Shown in pieces: positions 56,072 to 64,000 of a stretch of DNA of 64,000 nucleotides (positions are counted from its first letter, which is position 1; each line of letters starts with the position of its first letter). Origin of the DNA: Paucimonas sp. (lineage in GTDB: Bacteria > Pseudomonadota > Gammaproteobacteria > Pseudomonadales > Pseudomonadaceae); the NCBI GenBank assembly GCA_031253995.1, contig JAIRVG010000028.1, positions 1 through 64,000 on the forward strand, written 5' to 3'. The notes under the pieces were generated by a model. The model saw nothing but the letters and a program-made list of their open reading frames with translations. It made no database searches and had not been told where the DNA came from. The position numbers and the translations under genes were made by a program.

Positions 56072-58692
56072 CGAAGCCCACCCGTTCCATTAGCGAGGTG
56101 CTCGCCATCAGTCGTCAGGCCTCGAATAAAACGCTCAGCAATGAGCCCCCCAGCCCATGCGTCAGTTGCAAGCGCACTCTCACTATTCTTCCGTTGCGTT
56201 ATGGCGTGGTCTCCGGATTGGACCAGGACGCCGTCGAGCAGCTGTCTCCAGCACTTCCCGCTCACCTGGGTCGGCGCCTGGTAACTCCCCTCAGGCACAG
56301 TCGTTATGCCGTGCGCAGTATTCGCGAAGGCTACGTCTATGTGTTCGTCAAGCGCATGGGCCGGAACTACGCCTGCGAAGGTACTTACCGCGCACATGAC
56401 ACAGGCCTTCTGCAACCCGTCTTGACGTACGAACCCGGAACACCGGTCGGTGGTATTTCTGCGTTGGGAGCATGGACCCTGACCGTGGGGGACCCAGAAG
56501 ACGTGGATGAAGCACGCCTGCTGTTCACGCCGGACCCGCTCAGCCCCGACATGCTGGAGCGCTATTTGAAGACCAGCCGCTACCGAGATCGCCTGCAGAA
56601 GTTTGACCTTCGGGTACTGGCCAACAGCTGTGGCGTTTTCGAAGACGTCATCACGCCTTCGCTGGTGGACGGCATCGTTGCGGAGTTTCTGGCCTCCAAC
56701 GATGCTGCTGCCCGGGCCCTGCTGGAAAAACAGGCATTTCCTCCCTTCCGCAGCGCACTCGCCCCAGGCGAGGAGCCCAGGGACATGGACTCTATCTACC
56801 GCAATGCCCTCGAAAGGTTGATGGACGGCGGAGGTGTTGCCGTAGTTCTCGATGATCCCATTGGCATCGTTCAGGAACTGAACGCGTGGCGCAATGACGC
56901 CATCGAGATGAACTTGCCCTGGCTCAAGGCAGTAGATGCGTATGGCATCAGCAATGAGCGCAAGTACATGGTGGCCGAGGCTTTGGATGACGTTAAAACT
57001 GCCATGCAATCGGGATACGTCCAGAACGCTGTCGAAGCGGCGGAGCGCAAGATCAGGGACGAAAAGAGGTACGAAATGATGAACGCGACCCGCTTCGGCA
57101 CTCGCTTTGGCGGGCCAGCCGAAAAGGGTGATCACCATGATCCTGAACTCGTGACGCACCAGGCCGAGCTGGAAAAGTTCAGGGTCTTCGACAAATACGA
57201 AGCCATGCTCGACTGGAAGGCCAAGGACGACATCCAGGTCGGGTTCGCGGGGCGCGATCTTCGCGCTCAGCAAGAAATGGACAAACGCGAAGTGGACCAC
57301 CTTGCCTGGCTGGACAGCGAGATGCTGGAAGAGGCTCTGGATCTCTATGATCGCCAGCAGCCCATCTGGGGACACGCGTTCTCGAGTCAGATGACACTTT
57401 GCCTGTTCGGCATGAACGGCTGCAGCAGTGGTTCGGCAAAGCTGGGTTCCTGGTGGAGGGACACCAACATTGCCAAGCGCAATCTGGCCTGGCGCGCCTT
57501 GACTCGTAACCAGGTCGAGATCGAAGAGAAAGTGAAGGAGGCGTTTGCCACGGCGAAGGTCGAAGCCAGCGAGCTGACCGTCGACAACCTCGGTGCTGAA
57601 CTGGGAAATGCCAGTGGCTGGTTCCAGAAGGTCGTCGATCTAATGATCAAGGCGGATGCAGTGACACAATTGGCAGTGGACGCTGGTAGCCATCGCTGGT
57701 TCGATCTGCAGCGGCTCGCCATGTCGCTGACGCCGTTTGCATTCCTTCATCAGCACCTGCTGTCCCTTCTGCCGGCCAACGCACTGGACCGCCGTCTGCT
57801 GGGCCCAATGCTGGCCTTCGTTCATGCCGGGCTGGGCGAGGTGACAACCCGTTTGCGGATGAGTGAATTAGCGGCGGCTGGCCAGGCGGCCAATGTCAAT
57901 CGGGTGGCCGGTCAGGTGAACTCCCATATCACCCGGGCGCGTGACTCCATCATGCGCGAGTTTCAGAACGGAGGGGGTGGAGACTTTCGCCGACTGAGGG
58001 GCGGCCTCCTGCTGACAATCATCGAAGGCGTGATTCTCGGTGTCAAAACCTCGAACAGGGAAGGAGGGGAAAAGGAGTACCTGGAATATCAGGCGGCATT
58101 TCTGATTACCACGGCAGCCGGGATCGAATTGGCTGCGCTCGTTGTACAGTCGGTTGCGGACCAGTTTAGATCTAGGGGAGTTGTGGCACGGGGGGCTGCT
58201 GTTTCGCTGGGTGGCTTGCGGCTGGTGGGGGGGAGCTTGGCAACCGTGGGTGGGGGCATGCTTGCTTATGTTGATTTCATCGACGGAAAGAAATCATTTG
58301 AAAATGACTTCCGGGTATTGGGTGGTGCTTACTTTTTAAGAAGTGCCTTGTCGCTGGGCGTATCAATTCTTGGAGGATTGGTGTCAATTTCTTATACCGC
58401 CCCGTTGTTGCGTTTGATATTTGGGCAGCAAAGTCAATTGCAAATGATCTCGGCAGTAGAAGGACTCGCCGGGGCCGGACTCAGGGGCATTATGCTACGT
58501 TTAATAGGCATTGGTAGCTTAGTTACCCTAGGCATCAGCGTGGCAATTATCTATCTCTCACCAGATGATATGGAGCAGTGGTGCTGGCACAGCTGCCTCA
58601 AAGAGCAGACATCGGAAGGCTTTTTCAAACCCTTCCAAGACCAAGAAACAGAACTGCAAAAACTGTATGAAGCGCTGAGGGCGGTGATCTGA
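56068..58692 (+). CDS. Type VI secretion effector, VasX/BTH_I2691 type membrane-active toxin
   Basis: Protein of 874 residues. The N-terminal VasX-type domain is recognised from CVSCKRTLTILPLRYGVV (residues 31-48) and SIREGYVYVF, which fits the hRxGhhYhh part of the MIX marker of T6SS effectors. A long helical middle (about 250-630) follows, then Gly-rich hydrophobic hairpins from about residue 635 to 831, as in pore-forming colicin-like toxins. The ATG at 56068 was chosen because an upstream in-frame TTG extension reads through the vgrG stub and lacks family residues. Two DUF6708 genes follow without a gap. There is no complete vgrG or DUF4123 adaptor gene beside it, so it must use a spike encoded elsewhere. 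Base composition drops in its last third. Confidence 0.82.
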   Translation: MTKPTRSISEVLAISRQASNKTLSNEPPSPCVSCKRTLTILPLRYGVVSGLDQDAVEQLSPALPAHLGRRLVTPLRHSRYAVRSIREGYVYVFVKRMGRNYACEGTYRAHDTGLLQPVLTYEPGTPVGGISALGAWTLTVGDPEDVDEARLLFTPDPLSPDMLERYLKTSRYRDRLQKFDLRVLANSCGVFEDVITPSLVDGIVAEFLASNDAAARALLEKQAFPPFRSALAPGEEPRDMDSIYRNALERLMDGGGVAVVLDDPIGIVQELNAWRNDAIEMNLPWLKAVDAYGISNERKYMVAEALDDVKTAMQSGYVQNAVEAAERKIRDEKRYEMMNATRFGTRFGGPAEKGDHHDPELVTHQAELEKFRVFDKYEAMLDWKAKDDIQVGFAGRDLRAQQEMDKREVDHLAWLDSEMLEEALDLYDRQQPIWGHAFSSQMTLCLFGMNGCSSGSAKLGSWWRDTNIAKRNLAWRALTRNQVEIEEKVKEAFATAKVEASELTVDNLGAELGNASGWFQKVVDLMIKADAVTQLAVDAGSHRWFDLQRLAMSLTPFAFLHQHLLSLLPANALDRRLLGPMLAFVHAGLGEVTTRLRMSELAAAGQAANVNRVAGQVNSHITRARDSIMREFQNGGGGDFRRLRGGLLLTIIEGVILGVKTSNREGGEKEYLEYQAAFLITTAAGIELAALVVQSVADQFRSRGVVARGAAVSLGGLRLVGGSLATVGGGMLAYVDFIDGKKSFENDFRVLGGAYFLRSALSLGVSILGGLVSISYTAPLLRLIFGQQSQLQMISAVEGLAGAGLRGIMLRLIGIGSLVTLGISVAIIYLSPDDMEQWCWHSCLKEQTSEGFFKPFQDQETELQKLYEALRAVI

Positions 58693-59862
58693 ATGTATTG
58701 GATCGAATGGATGCTCTGGTATATCCAGACCTCACCCCGTGAAGTCGAGCAATGGCAAGAAAAACTGAAAAAGATTCTCGCCTTCAAAAAAACAGATAAA
58801 AACAAGGGAAAGCGGACTGAGATTCTGGATCGTGTTAGTGAAACCCCTTCTGCAGAAAGATCCATATATGAATTCAATGAGAATTATATTGAGCTGCAGG
58901 CAGGGGAGTCGCAAGAGCGCCGCGGTCTCATTACCTATATTTCCGTTGCGATAATCTGCTGTGGCTATAAGGCTGCGAGCATCGCGCTAGTGCTAAATAC
59001 GGTCTGGCTCACCGGCACTCATCACTCGTTAACAATTCCTGCAAGAGGAAGTCATTATGCCTCAGCGGTTTTTGTTGCGACTCTGACAATTTTGCTATTT
59101 TATTTTGTAGTCAGTTATGCCCGTTTTTTCATACGCCTGGAAAATTTTTCTCAACGTCGCATGCTGATTCGCTTCAACCGAATTACGCGCCAAGTCTACT
59201 TGCATCGACCAAAATTCGCTGGAGGGGTTACCGTTTTCGACTGGGAACAGGTATCTGCCGAGGCTGTCGTAGGTGATGAAGAATCGGCCAACATTGGCCG
59301 AAAACTCATTCTGAGTTGGGGACCTTCAATGCCCGACCTTCCCCACCTTCATGTAGTGTTTGTAGGTAAGCGCGCCGACGGTACCAGCGATATCACCAAT
59401 CTGTGGGAATTCATTCGTCGTTACATGGAGGAAGGCCCGCAGTCAGTACCTACACCCAAGAAGCTTCTGGGCAAGGCTCCATGGCCTTGGCTGTCGGTAA
59501 TGGCGTCCTTGAGTTTTTTCAGGCCGTTGTGGCGTACAGGCCTTCGTTGGCAGGTCGCCTGCATTGTGGCGCTTGCTTCTCCCGCATTGGCATTACATGC
59601 CCTGGGTCACTGGATATCACTGCTGCTGTGCTGGGAGCCCCGTTGGCCGCACATCATTCGTGAAGCTGGCTTGCCTGGAAAGCCTGTTCCACCGCTCTCG
59701 ACGGCCGCGGACTGGCCGCCATTGCCCAAGGCAAAGCTGAACATAAAAAAGCCGCGTGCACGAAAGACATTGAAATCTGATGCGCAGCTCTCGGAGCAAC
59801 AATCTGCTCCTGAATCCGCTTCCAGCGTCCATTCAATCACTGATAGCAAGGTAAAGAGCTGA
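58693..59862 (+). CDS. DUF6708 protein, probable T6SS immunity protein (copy 1)
   Basis: Protein of 389 residues starting MYWIEWMLWYIQTSPRE, directly abutting the effector stop. Hydrophobic segments lie at about residues 80-105, 118-145 and, in the C-terminal part, 275-310, so it is an integral inner-membrane protein, where it could block a pore-forming toxin. A conserved central region (RRMLIRFNRITRQVYLHRP, then FDWEQVSAEAV) defines the DUF6708 family, which is found next to VasX-type effectors. The immunity role is inferred from position and membrane character. Composition is less GC-rich than the core genome. Confidence 0.7.
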   Translation: MYWIEWMLWYIQTSPREVEQWQEKLKKILAFKKTDKNKGKRTEILDRVSETPSAERSIYEFNENYIELQAGESQERRGLITYISVAIICCGYKAASIALVLNTVWLTGTHHSLTIPARGSHYASAVFVATLTILLFYFVVSYARFFIRLENFSQRRMLIRFNRITRQVYLHRPKFAGGVTVFDWEQVSAEAVVGDEESANIGRKLILSWGPSMPDLPHLHVVFVGKRADGTSDITNLWEFIRRYMEEGPQSVPTPKKLLGKAPWPWLSVMASLSFFRPLWRTGLRWQVACIVALASPALALHALGHWISLLLCWEPRWPHIIREAGLPGKPVPPLSTAADWPPLPKAKLNIKKPRARKTLKSDAQLSEQQSAPESASSVHSITDSKVKS

Positions 59863-60972
59863 ATGTATTGGATAGAATGGATGCTCTGGTACATCCAGAC
59901 CTCACCTCGTGAAAGTGAAAACTGGCAAAAGAAGCTGGAAAAAATCCTGGCACCTGAGCATTTACGGAAAAGCAAAAAATCTATAATTCACAATAAAGTA
60001 AGCGAGACCCCAAGTGCCAATGGCTCGATATATGAATTCAATGATTGCTATATTGAGCTGAGTGCCGGCGAGTCACAGGAGAGGCGTGGCGTTATTACAT
60101 ACTCAACATTGGCGATTGCATATTTTCTGTTCAGCTTCGCCAGTTTCGCCTTGACATTTAATGAGATTTGGATTACTGGAGTTTACTACTCTACGAAAAG
60201 ACCCGCCGACATAGGTGACTACATTACTGGATTGTTTCTGGTCACATTCGTTTCCTGCCTGTTCTGGGTGGTATTCCGTTATGCAAGAATTCTTATAAGG
60301 CTCGAGAATTTCGTTCAACGCCGCATGCTGATCCGCTTCAATAGGATGACGCGCCAAGTCTATCTTCACCGACCTCGATTCGCTGGCGGCATTACAATTT
60401 TCGACTGGGACCAGGTATCTGCCGAAGCCGTCATAGGTGAGGAAGAATACGCCAACATCGATCGAAAACTCATTTTGAGTTGGGGACCTACCATGCCCGA
60501 GCTTCCTCACCTCCATGTGGTCTTCGTAGGCAAGCGCGCCGACGGTACCAGCGATATCACCAACCTGTGGGAATTCATTCGCCGCTACATGGAAGAAGGC
60601 CCCCAATCAGTACCTGCACCTCGGAAATTGCTAGGTAAGACGCCATGGCCGTGGTTGTCAGTGATGGCGTCGCTGAGCTTTTTCAAGCCGCTGTGGCGCG
60701 CTGGGTTTCGTTGGCAGATCGCCTGCAGTGTAGCGCTGGCTTTTCCCGCATTGGCATTACACGCTTTAGGCCATTGGATATCGCTGTTGCTATGCTGGGA
60801 GCCCCGCTGGCCACGCATCATCCGCGAGGCGGGATTGCCTGGAAAGCCTATTCCACCACTCTCGACGGCTGGAGACTGGTCTCCACTACCCAAAGTGGAA
60901 ATCAGCAAGCCAAAACCACTTCGGCAAGCAGCCCGGCGATCCAGTGAAATACAATCCCAGACCCGGCGGTGA
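59863..60972 (+). CDS. DUF6708 protein, probable T6SS immunity protein (copy 2)
   Basis: Paralogue of 369 residues with the same first 17 residues as copy 1 and an almost identical region from about residue 150 to 330. It differs strongly in the linker at about 20-50 and in the two membrane segments at about 78-140, and its C-terminal tail is shorter. It starts immediately after the stop of copy 1. The pattern suggests duplication with changed specificity in the membrane part, perhaps to guard against variant toxins of related strains. There is no effector gene of its own beside it. Confidence 0.7.
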   Translation: MYWIEWMLWYIQTSPRESENWQKKLEKILAPEHLRKSKKSIIHNKVSETPSANGSIYEFNDCYIELSAGESQERRGVITYSTLAIAYFLFSFASFALTFNEIWITGVYYSTKRPADIGDYITGLFLVTFVSCLFWVVFRYARILIRLENFVQRRMLIRFNRMTRQVYLHRPRFAGGITIFDWDQVSAEAVIGEEEYANIDRKLILSWGPTMPELPHLHVVFVGKRADGTSDITNLWEFIRRYMEEGPQSVPAPRKLLGKTPWPWLSVMASLSFFKPLWRAGFRWQIACSVALAFPALALHALGHWISLLLCWEPRWPRIIREAGLPGKPIPPLSTAGDWSPLPKVEISKPKPLRQAARRSSEIQSQTRR

Positions 60973-61259
60973 CCGCCCGGTGCCTGCACTGCACCGTTGC
61001 ACCTACGCCGGAATTCCCAAATGTCATCGAAGAAGCCGCGCGTTGATAAGTCCTTTGGCGAGGGGGCGTAGCGCCTATGTCCGAGGCTGGTCAGGAATAC
61101 CGCGGGCACAGGTTTTACGGCCTCTTCGAGCCCATTCGCGAGCAAGCCCACCCCCACACCCGTCTCGCTCCGTTCATCTGTCCGCCGACCCGGCAATCCC
61201 CCCAACCTCTGCTACCGTGGAAATACCTCCCACAAACACCGCAACACAGGTGACCCCTC
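60973..61259. other. Intergenic stretch with a decayed REP-like unit
   Basis: No gene is seen between copy 2 and fusB. At 61135-61159 the sequence TTCGCGAGCAAGCCCACCCC resembles a Pseudomonas REP of another class (GCGAGCAAGCCCGCTCCCAC). The fusB promoter should lie near 61180-61240. Confidence 0.4.
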
Positions 61260-63365
61260 ATGGCGCGCACCACTCCCATCGAGCTCTACCGCAACATCGG
61301 CATCGTCGCCCACGTCGACGCGGGCAAGACCACCACCACCGAGCGCATCCTGTTCTACACCGGGGTCAACCACAAGATGGGCGAGGTCCATGACGGCGCC
61401 GCGACCATGGACTGGATGGCCCAGGAACAGGAACGCGGCATCACCATCACCTCGGCGGCGACCACGGCCTTCTGGCAGGGCTCTACCAAGCAGTTCGCCG
61501 ACAAGTACCGCTTCAACATCATCGACACCCCCGGCCACGTCGATTTCACCATCGAGGTGGAACGCTCGTTGCGCGTGCTCGACGGCGCAGTGGTGGTGTT
61601 CAGCGGCGCCGACGGGGTGGAGCCGCAGTCCGAGACGGTCTGGCGCCAGGCCAACAAGTACCACGTGCCGCGCCTGGCCTACGTGAACAAGATGGACCGC
61701 CAGGGCGCCGACTTCCTGCGCGTGGTCAAGCAGATCGACCAGCGCCTCGGCCACCATCCGGTCCCCATCCAGCTGGCCATCGGCGCCGAGGAGAACTTCG
61801 CCGGGCAGATCGACCTGGTGAAGATGAAGGCCATCTACTGGAACGATGACGACCAGGGCACCAGCTACCGCGAGGAAGACATCCCCGCCGAGCTGCTGGA
61901 GCAGGCCCGCGAGTGGCGCGCGCACATGATCGAGGCCGCCGCCGAGGCCAACGACGAGTTCATGACCCTGTACCTGGACGGCACCGAACTGAGCAACGAG
62001 CAGATCAAGGCCGGCCTGCGCCAGCGCACCCTGGCCAACGAGATCGTGCCGGCGATCCTCGGCTCGTCCTTCAAGAACAAGGGCGTGCCGCTGATGCTCG
62101 ACGCGGTGATCGACTACCTCCCTGCCCCCTCGGAAATCCCGGCAATCAACGGCACCGATCCGGACCACGAGGACAAGCACCTGGAGCGCCACGCCGACGA
62201 CAACGAACCCTTCTCGGCCCTGGCCTTCAAGATCGCCACCGACCCCTTCGTCGGCACCCTGACCTTTGCCCGGGTCTACTCCGGCGTGCTCAGCTCGGGC
62301 GACGCGGTGCTCAACTCGGTCAAGGGCAAGAAGGAACGGGTCGGGCGCATGGTGCAGATGCACGCCAACCAGCGCGCCGAGATCAAGGCGGTGTGCGCCG
62401 GCGATATCGCCGCGCTGATCGGCATGAAGGACGTCACCACCGGCGACACCCTGTGCTCGATGGACAAGCCGATCATCCTCGAACGCATGGACTTCCCCGA
62501 TCCGGTGATCTCCGTGGCCGTCGAACCCAAGACCAAGGCCGACCAGGAAAAGATGGGCATCGCCCTCGGCAAGCTGGCCCAGGAAGACCCGTCGTTCCGG
62601 GTCAAGACCGACGAGGAAACCGGGCAGACCATCATCTCCGGCATGGGTGAGCTGCACCTGGACATCATCGTCGACCGCATGCGCCGCGAGTTCGGCGTCG
62701 AGGCCAATATCGGCAAGCCACAGGTTGCCTACCGCGAGAAGATCCGCAATACCTGCGAGATCGAAGGCAAGTTCGTCCGTCAGTCCGGCGGGCGCGGCCA
62801 GTATGGCCACTGCTGGATCCGCTTCGCTCCGGGCGATGAAGGCAAGGAAGGCCTGGAGTTCATCAACGAGATCGTCGGCGGCGTGGTGCCGCGGGAGTAC
62901 ATCCCGGCAATCCAGAAAGGCATCGAGGAACAGATGCAGAACGGCGTGGTGGCCGGCTATCCGCTGATCAGCCTGAAGGCTGCGGTGTTCGACGGCTCAT
63001 ACCACGATGTCGACTCCAACGAGATGGCGTTCAAGGTCGCCGCGTCCATGGCCACCAAGCAACTGGCGCAGAAAGGCGGCGCGGTGCTGCTGGAGCCGGT
63101 GATGAAGGTGGAAGTGGTGATGCCCGAGGAGTTCATGGGCGACATCATGGGTGACCTGAGCCGTCGTCGCGGCCTGATCCAGGGCAGCGAGGACACCCCG
63201 GCGGGCAAGGTGGTGCGGGCCGAGGTGCCGTTGGGCGAGATGTTCGGCTACTCCACCGAGATGCGCTCGATGACCCAGGGCCGGGCCAGCTATTCGATGG
63301 AGTTCACCCGCTACGCCGAAGCGCCGGCGAGCATTGCCGATGTGATCATCAAGAAGCAGGGATAG
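61260..63365 (+). CDS. fusB: Elongation factor G, second copy (EF-G2)
   Basis: Translational GTPase of 701 residues, full length. G1 is [13 protein letters not shown]3 DTPGHVDF, G4 NKMD; domains II-V follow, including [15 protein letters not shown] (domain III) and the domain IV loop [12 protein letters not shown]. It catalyses ribosomal translocation or, in a specialised second copy, may act mainly in ribosome recycling. It stands alone rather than in the str operon (rpsL-rpsG-fusA-tufA), hence the second-copy assignment, as in P. putida where fusA and fusB coexist. A strong hairpin follows. Confidence 0.93.
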   Translation: MARTTPIELYRNIGIVAHVDAGKTTTTERILFYTGVNHKMGEVHDGAATMDWMAQEQERGITITSAATTAFWQGSTKQFADKYRFNIIDTPGHVDFTIEVERSLRVLDGAVVVFSGADGVEPQSETVWRQANKYHVPRLAYVNKMDRQGADFLRVVKQIDQRLGHHPVPIQLAIGAEENFAGQIDLVKMKAIYWNDDDQGTSYREEDIPAELLEQAREWRAHMIEAAAEANDEFMTLYLDGTELSNEQIKAGLRQRTLANEIVPAILGSSFKNKGVPLMLDAVIDYLPAPSEIPAINGTDPDHEDKHLERHADDNEPFSALAFKIATDPFVGTLTFARVYSGVLSSGDAVLNSVKGKKERVGRMVQMHANQRAEIKAVCAGDIAALIGMKDVTTGDTLCSMDKPIILERMDFPDPVISVAVEPKTKADQEKMGIALGKLAQEDPSFRVKTDEETGQTIISGMGELHLDIIVDRMRREFGVEANIGKPQVAYREKIRNTCEIEGKFVRQSGGRGQYGHCWIRFAPGDEGKEGLEFINEIVGGVVPREYIPAIQKGIEEQMQNGVVAGYPLISLKAAVFDGSYHDVDSNEMAFKVAASMATKQLAQKGGAVLLEPVMKVEVVMPEEFMGDIMGDLSRRRGLIQGSEDTPAGKVVRAEVPLGEMFGYSTEMRSMTQGRASYSMEFTRYAEAPASIADVIIKKQG

Positions 63366-63375
63366 AGCCCGGAAA

Positions 63376-63406
63376 GCCGGCAATGGCCAGCAAGGCCATT
63401 GCCGGC
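63376..63406. terminator. Bidirectional hairpin terminator after fusB
   Basis: Perfect 13-base-pair stem starting GCCGGCAATGGCC around a 5-base loop, between the convergent fusB and delta-60-repeat genes. There is no T-run, but stem stability and position fit a shared terminator. Confidence 0.75.
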
Positions 63407-63412
63407 CTGCGC

Positions 63413-64000
63413 TCAAACCGGCAGCCGTACCATCGTCAGCCCTGCACGCTGCTTGCCGGCGTCGCGCAGGGTGGCTGCAGCCAGAACCTTGTTCGATGCC
63501 TGCGCCAGCAATCGTGGCTGCAGCTCCTCTACCAAGCCTCCCTCCATGCCGGCAGCGACGATACCGAATGCGCTATCAACGGTACCGTTGGAAAGGACTC
63601 GCCGGACAATCAACTGTTGCGTGGTGGAGTCCAGTTCCAGGGTGAGTACTCGCCCCAGCGCATCGATCAACAGGTCACGCGGGGTAGTCTCGCCGAGGTT
63701 CAAGGGCTTGCCGCCATTGAACTTGCTGTCCATTCCCCCACCCAGGGAAAGCCTCGTGAGGAATCCCTGATCCCTGAAGTCCGCCTCACTGCCTGCGCCG
63801 ATGGCATAAACCCACTCGTTGTCTTCCAGCGCCAGCCGCTCGATGTTCATCACCTGCAACCCACCCAGTGGCAGACTGAACTGGGAGGTGCCCGCCAAGG
63901 ACAGGTCCGCCTTGCCGTCGGCGTAGACACGCGTGATAAAGGCTTGCGGATCCAGGTCTCCAGCGAACAGCAAACGAGCATCAGGCTGGACCACCGCCGC
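63413..64000 (-). CDS. Delta-60 repeat protein, C-terminal part (cut by window edge)
   Basis: The frame is open from the right edge to the stop at 63413, giving about the last 195 residues. It shows repeated units of about 60 residues with the delta-60 pattern: an FN-GGK-like motif (DSKFNGGKPLNLGET), then a strand with a small hydrophobic core (LLIDALGRVLTLELD) and VRRVLSNGTVDSAFG. Such repeats form beta-propeller-like cell-surface or periplasmic proteins. The start and any signal peptide lie outside the window. Confidence 0.7.
   Translation of the reverse strand, partial: AAVVQPDARLLFAGDLDPQAFITRVYADGKADLSLAGTSQFSLPLGGLQVMNIERLALEDNEWVYAIGAGSEADFRDQGFLTRLSLGGGMDSKFNGGKPLNLGETTPRDLLIDALGRVLTLELDSTTQQLIVRRVLSNGTVDSAFGIVAAGMEGGLVEELQPRLLAQASNKVLAAATLRDAGKQRAGLTMVRLPV

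Noticed and set aside
60973..61259. Search for a third immunity gene or a small RNA before fusB
   Set aside because: No open frame resembling DUF6708 and no promoter-terminator pair was seen; only a decayed REP-like unit.

Overview
The window is a chromosomal segment of a Pseudomonas, most like the P. putida group. Reasons: GC-rich coding with strong third-position bias, the gacA-uvrC-pgsA-tRNA-Gly block with a TTG start for gacA, the mdcABCDEGHLM-mdcR malonate operon order described from P. putida, the homoprotocatechuate (hpa) genes, and seven copies of a REP-like palindrome of the Pseudomonas type. No CRISPR array, intact transposase or rRNA gene was seen.

Layout. 0-5.5 kb (minus strand): a probable amine or amino-acid catabolic operon read permease, aldehyde dehydrogenase, class III aminotransferase, outer-membrane porin (cut by the window edge). 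5.7-7.6 kb: an AEC-type exporter/permease diverging from a LysR regulator. 7.7-9.7 kb: a solitary cytochrome bo3-type subunit I (CyoB-like) with no partner subunits. 9.8-18.0 kb: complete malonate decarboxylase operon with its MadLM-type transporter, ended by a hairpin shared with the convergent regulator mdcR. 18.1-23.1 kb: a membrane protein, then an accessory block of three overlapping genes (CDP-glycerol glycerophosphotransferase-like protein, divergent APS-kinase-like enzyme, SAM methyltransferase), an unknown inner-membrane protein, and about 0.5 kb of apparently degenerate DNA abutting the 3' end of tRNA-Gly(GCC), a known class of integration target.

23.2-29.5 kb: conserved core (pgsA, uvrC, gacA, a small XRE regulator, GNAT and DUF488 proteins, a PiT phosphate transporter). 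29.5-33.3 kb: a SfnR-like sigma-54 activator facing a hydrolase/flavin-monooxygenase pair that has a good -24/-12 promoter. 33.4-42.4 kb: hpaA, then hpaG1-G2-E-D-F-X-H-I and the repressor hpaR. This gives the complete meta-cleavage route from homoprotocatechuate to pyruvate and succinic semialdehyde, without the monooxygenase hpaBC. Matching inverted motifs lie before hpaG1 and hpaR. 42.5-50.4 kb: a cupin protein, an MFS efflux/TetR pair, a FeaR-like regulator, an APC permease with a DUF3156 partner, a thioesterase, an unknown small protein and an SH3/coiled-coil membrane protein. 50.4-55.6 kb: LysR regulator divergent from a probable quinate/shikimate-type catabolic operon (two Gfo/Idh/MocA oxidoreductases, MHS transporter, type II dehydroquinase).

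55.8-61.0 kb: an orphan type VI secretion cargo module: the 5' stub of a vgrG gene, a VasX/BTH_I2691-type membrane-active effector of 874 residues, and two tandem DUF6708 paralogues that are probably immunity proteins. 61.3-64.0 kb: a stand-alone second elongation factor G (fusB) and the 3' part of a delta-60-repeat protein. The two regions that most deserve follow-up are the 19.1-22.5 kb surface-modification-like cassette and the 55.8-61.0 kb effector/immunity module.
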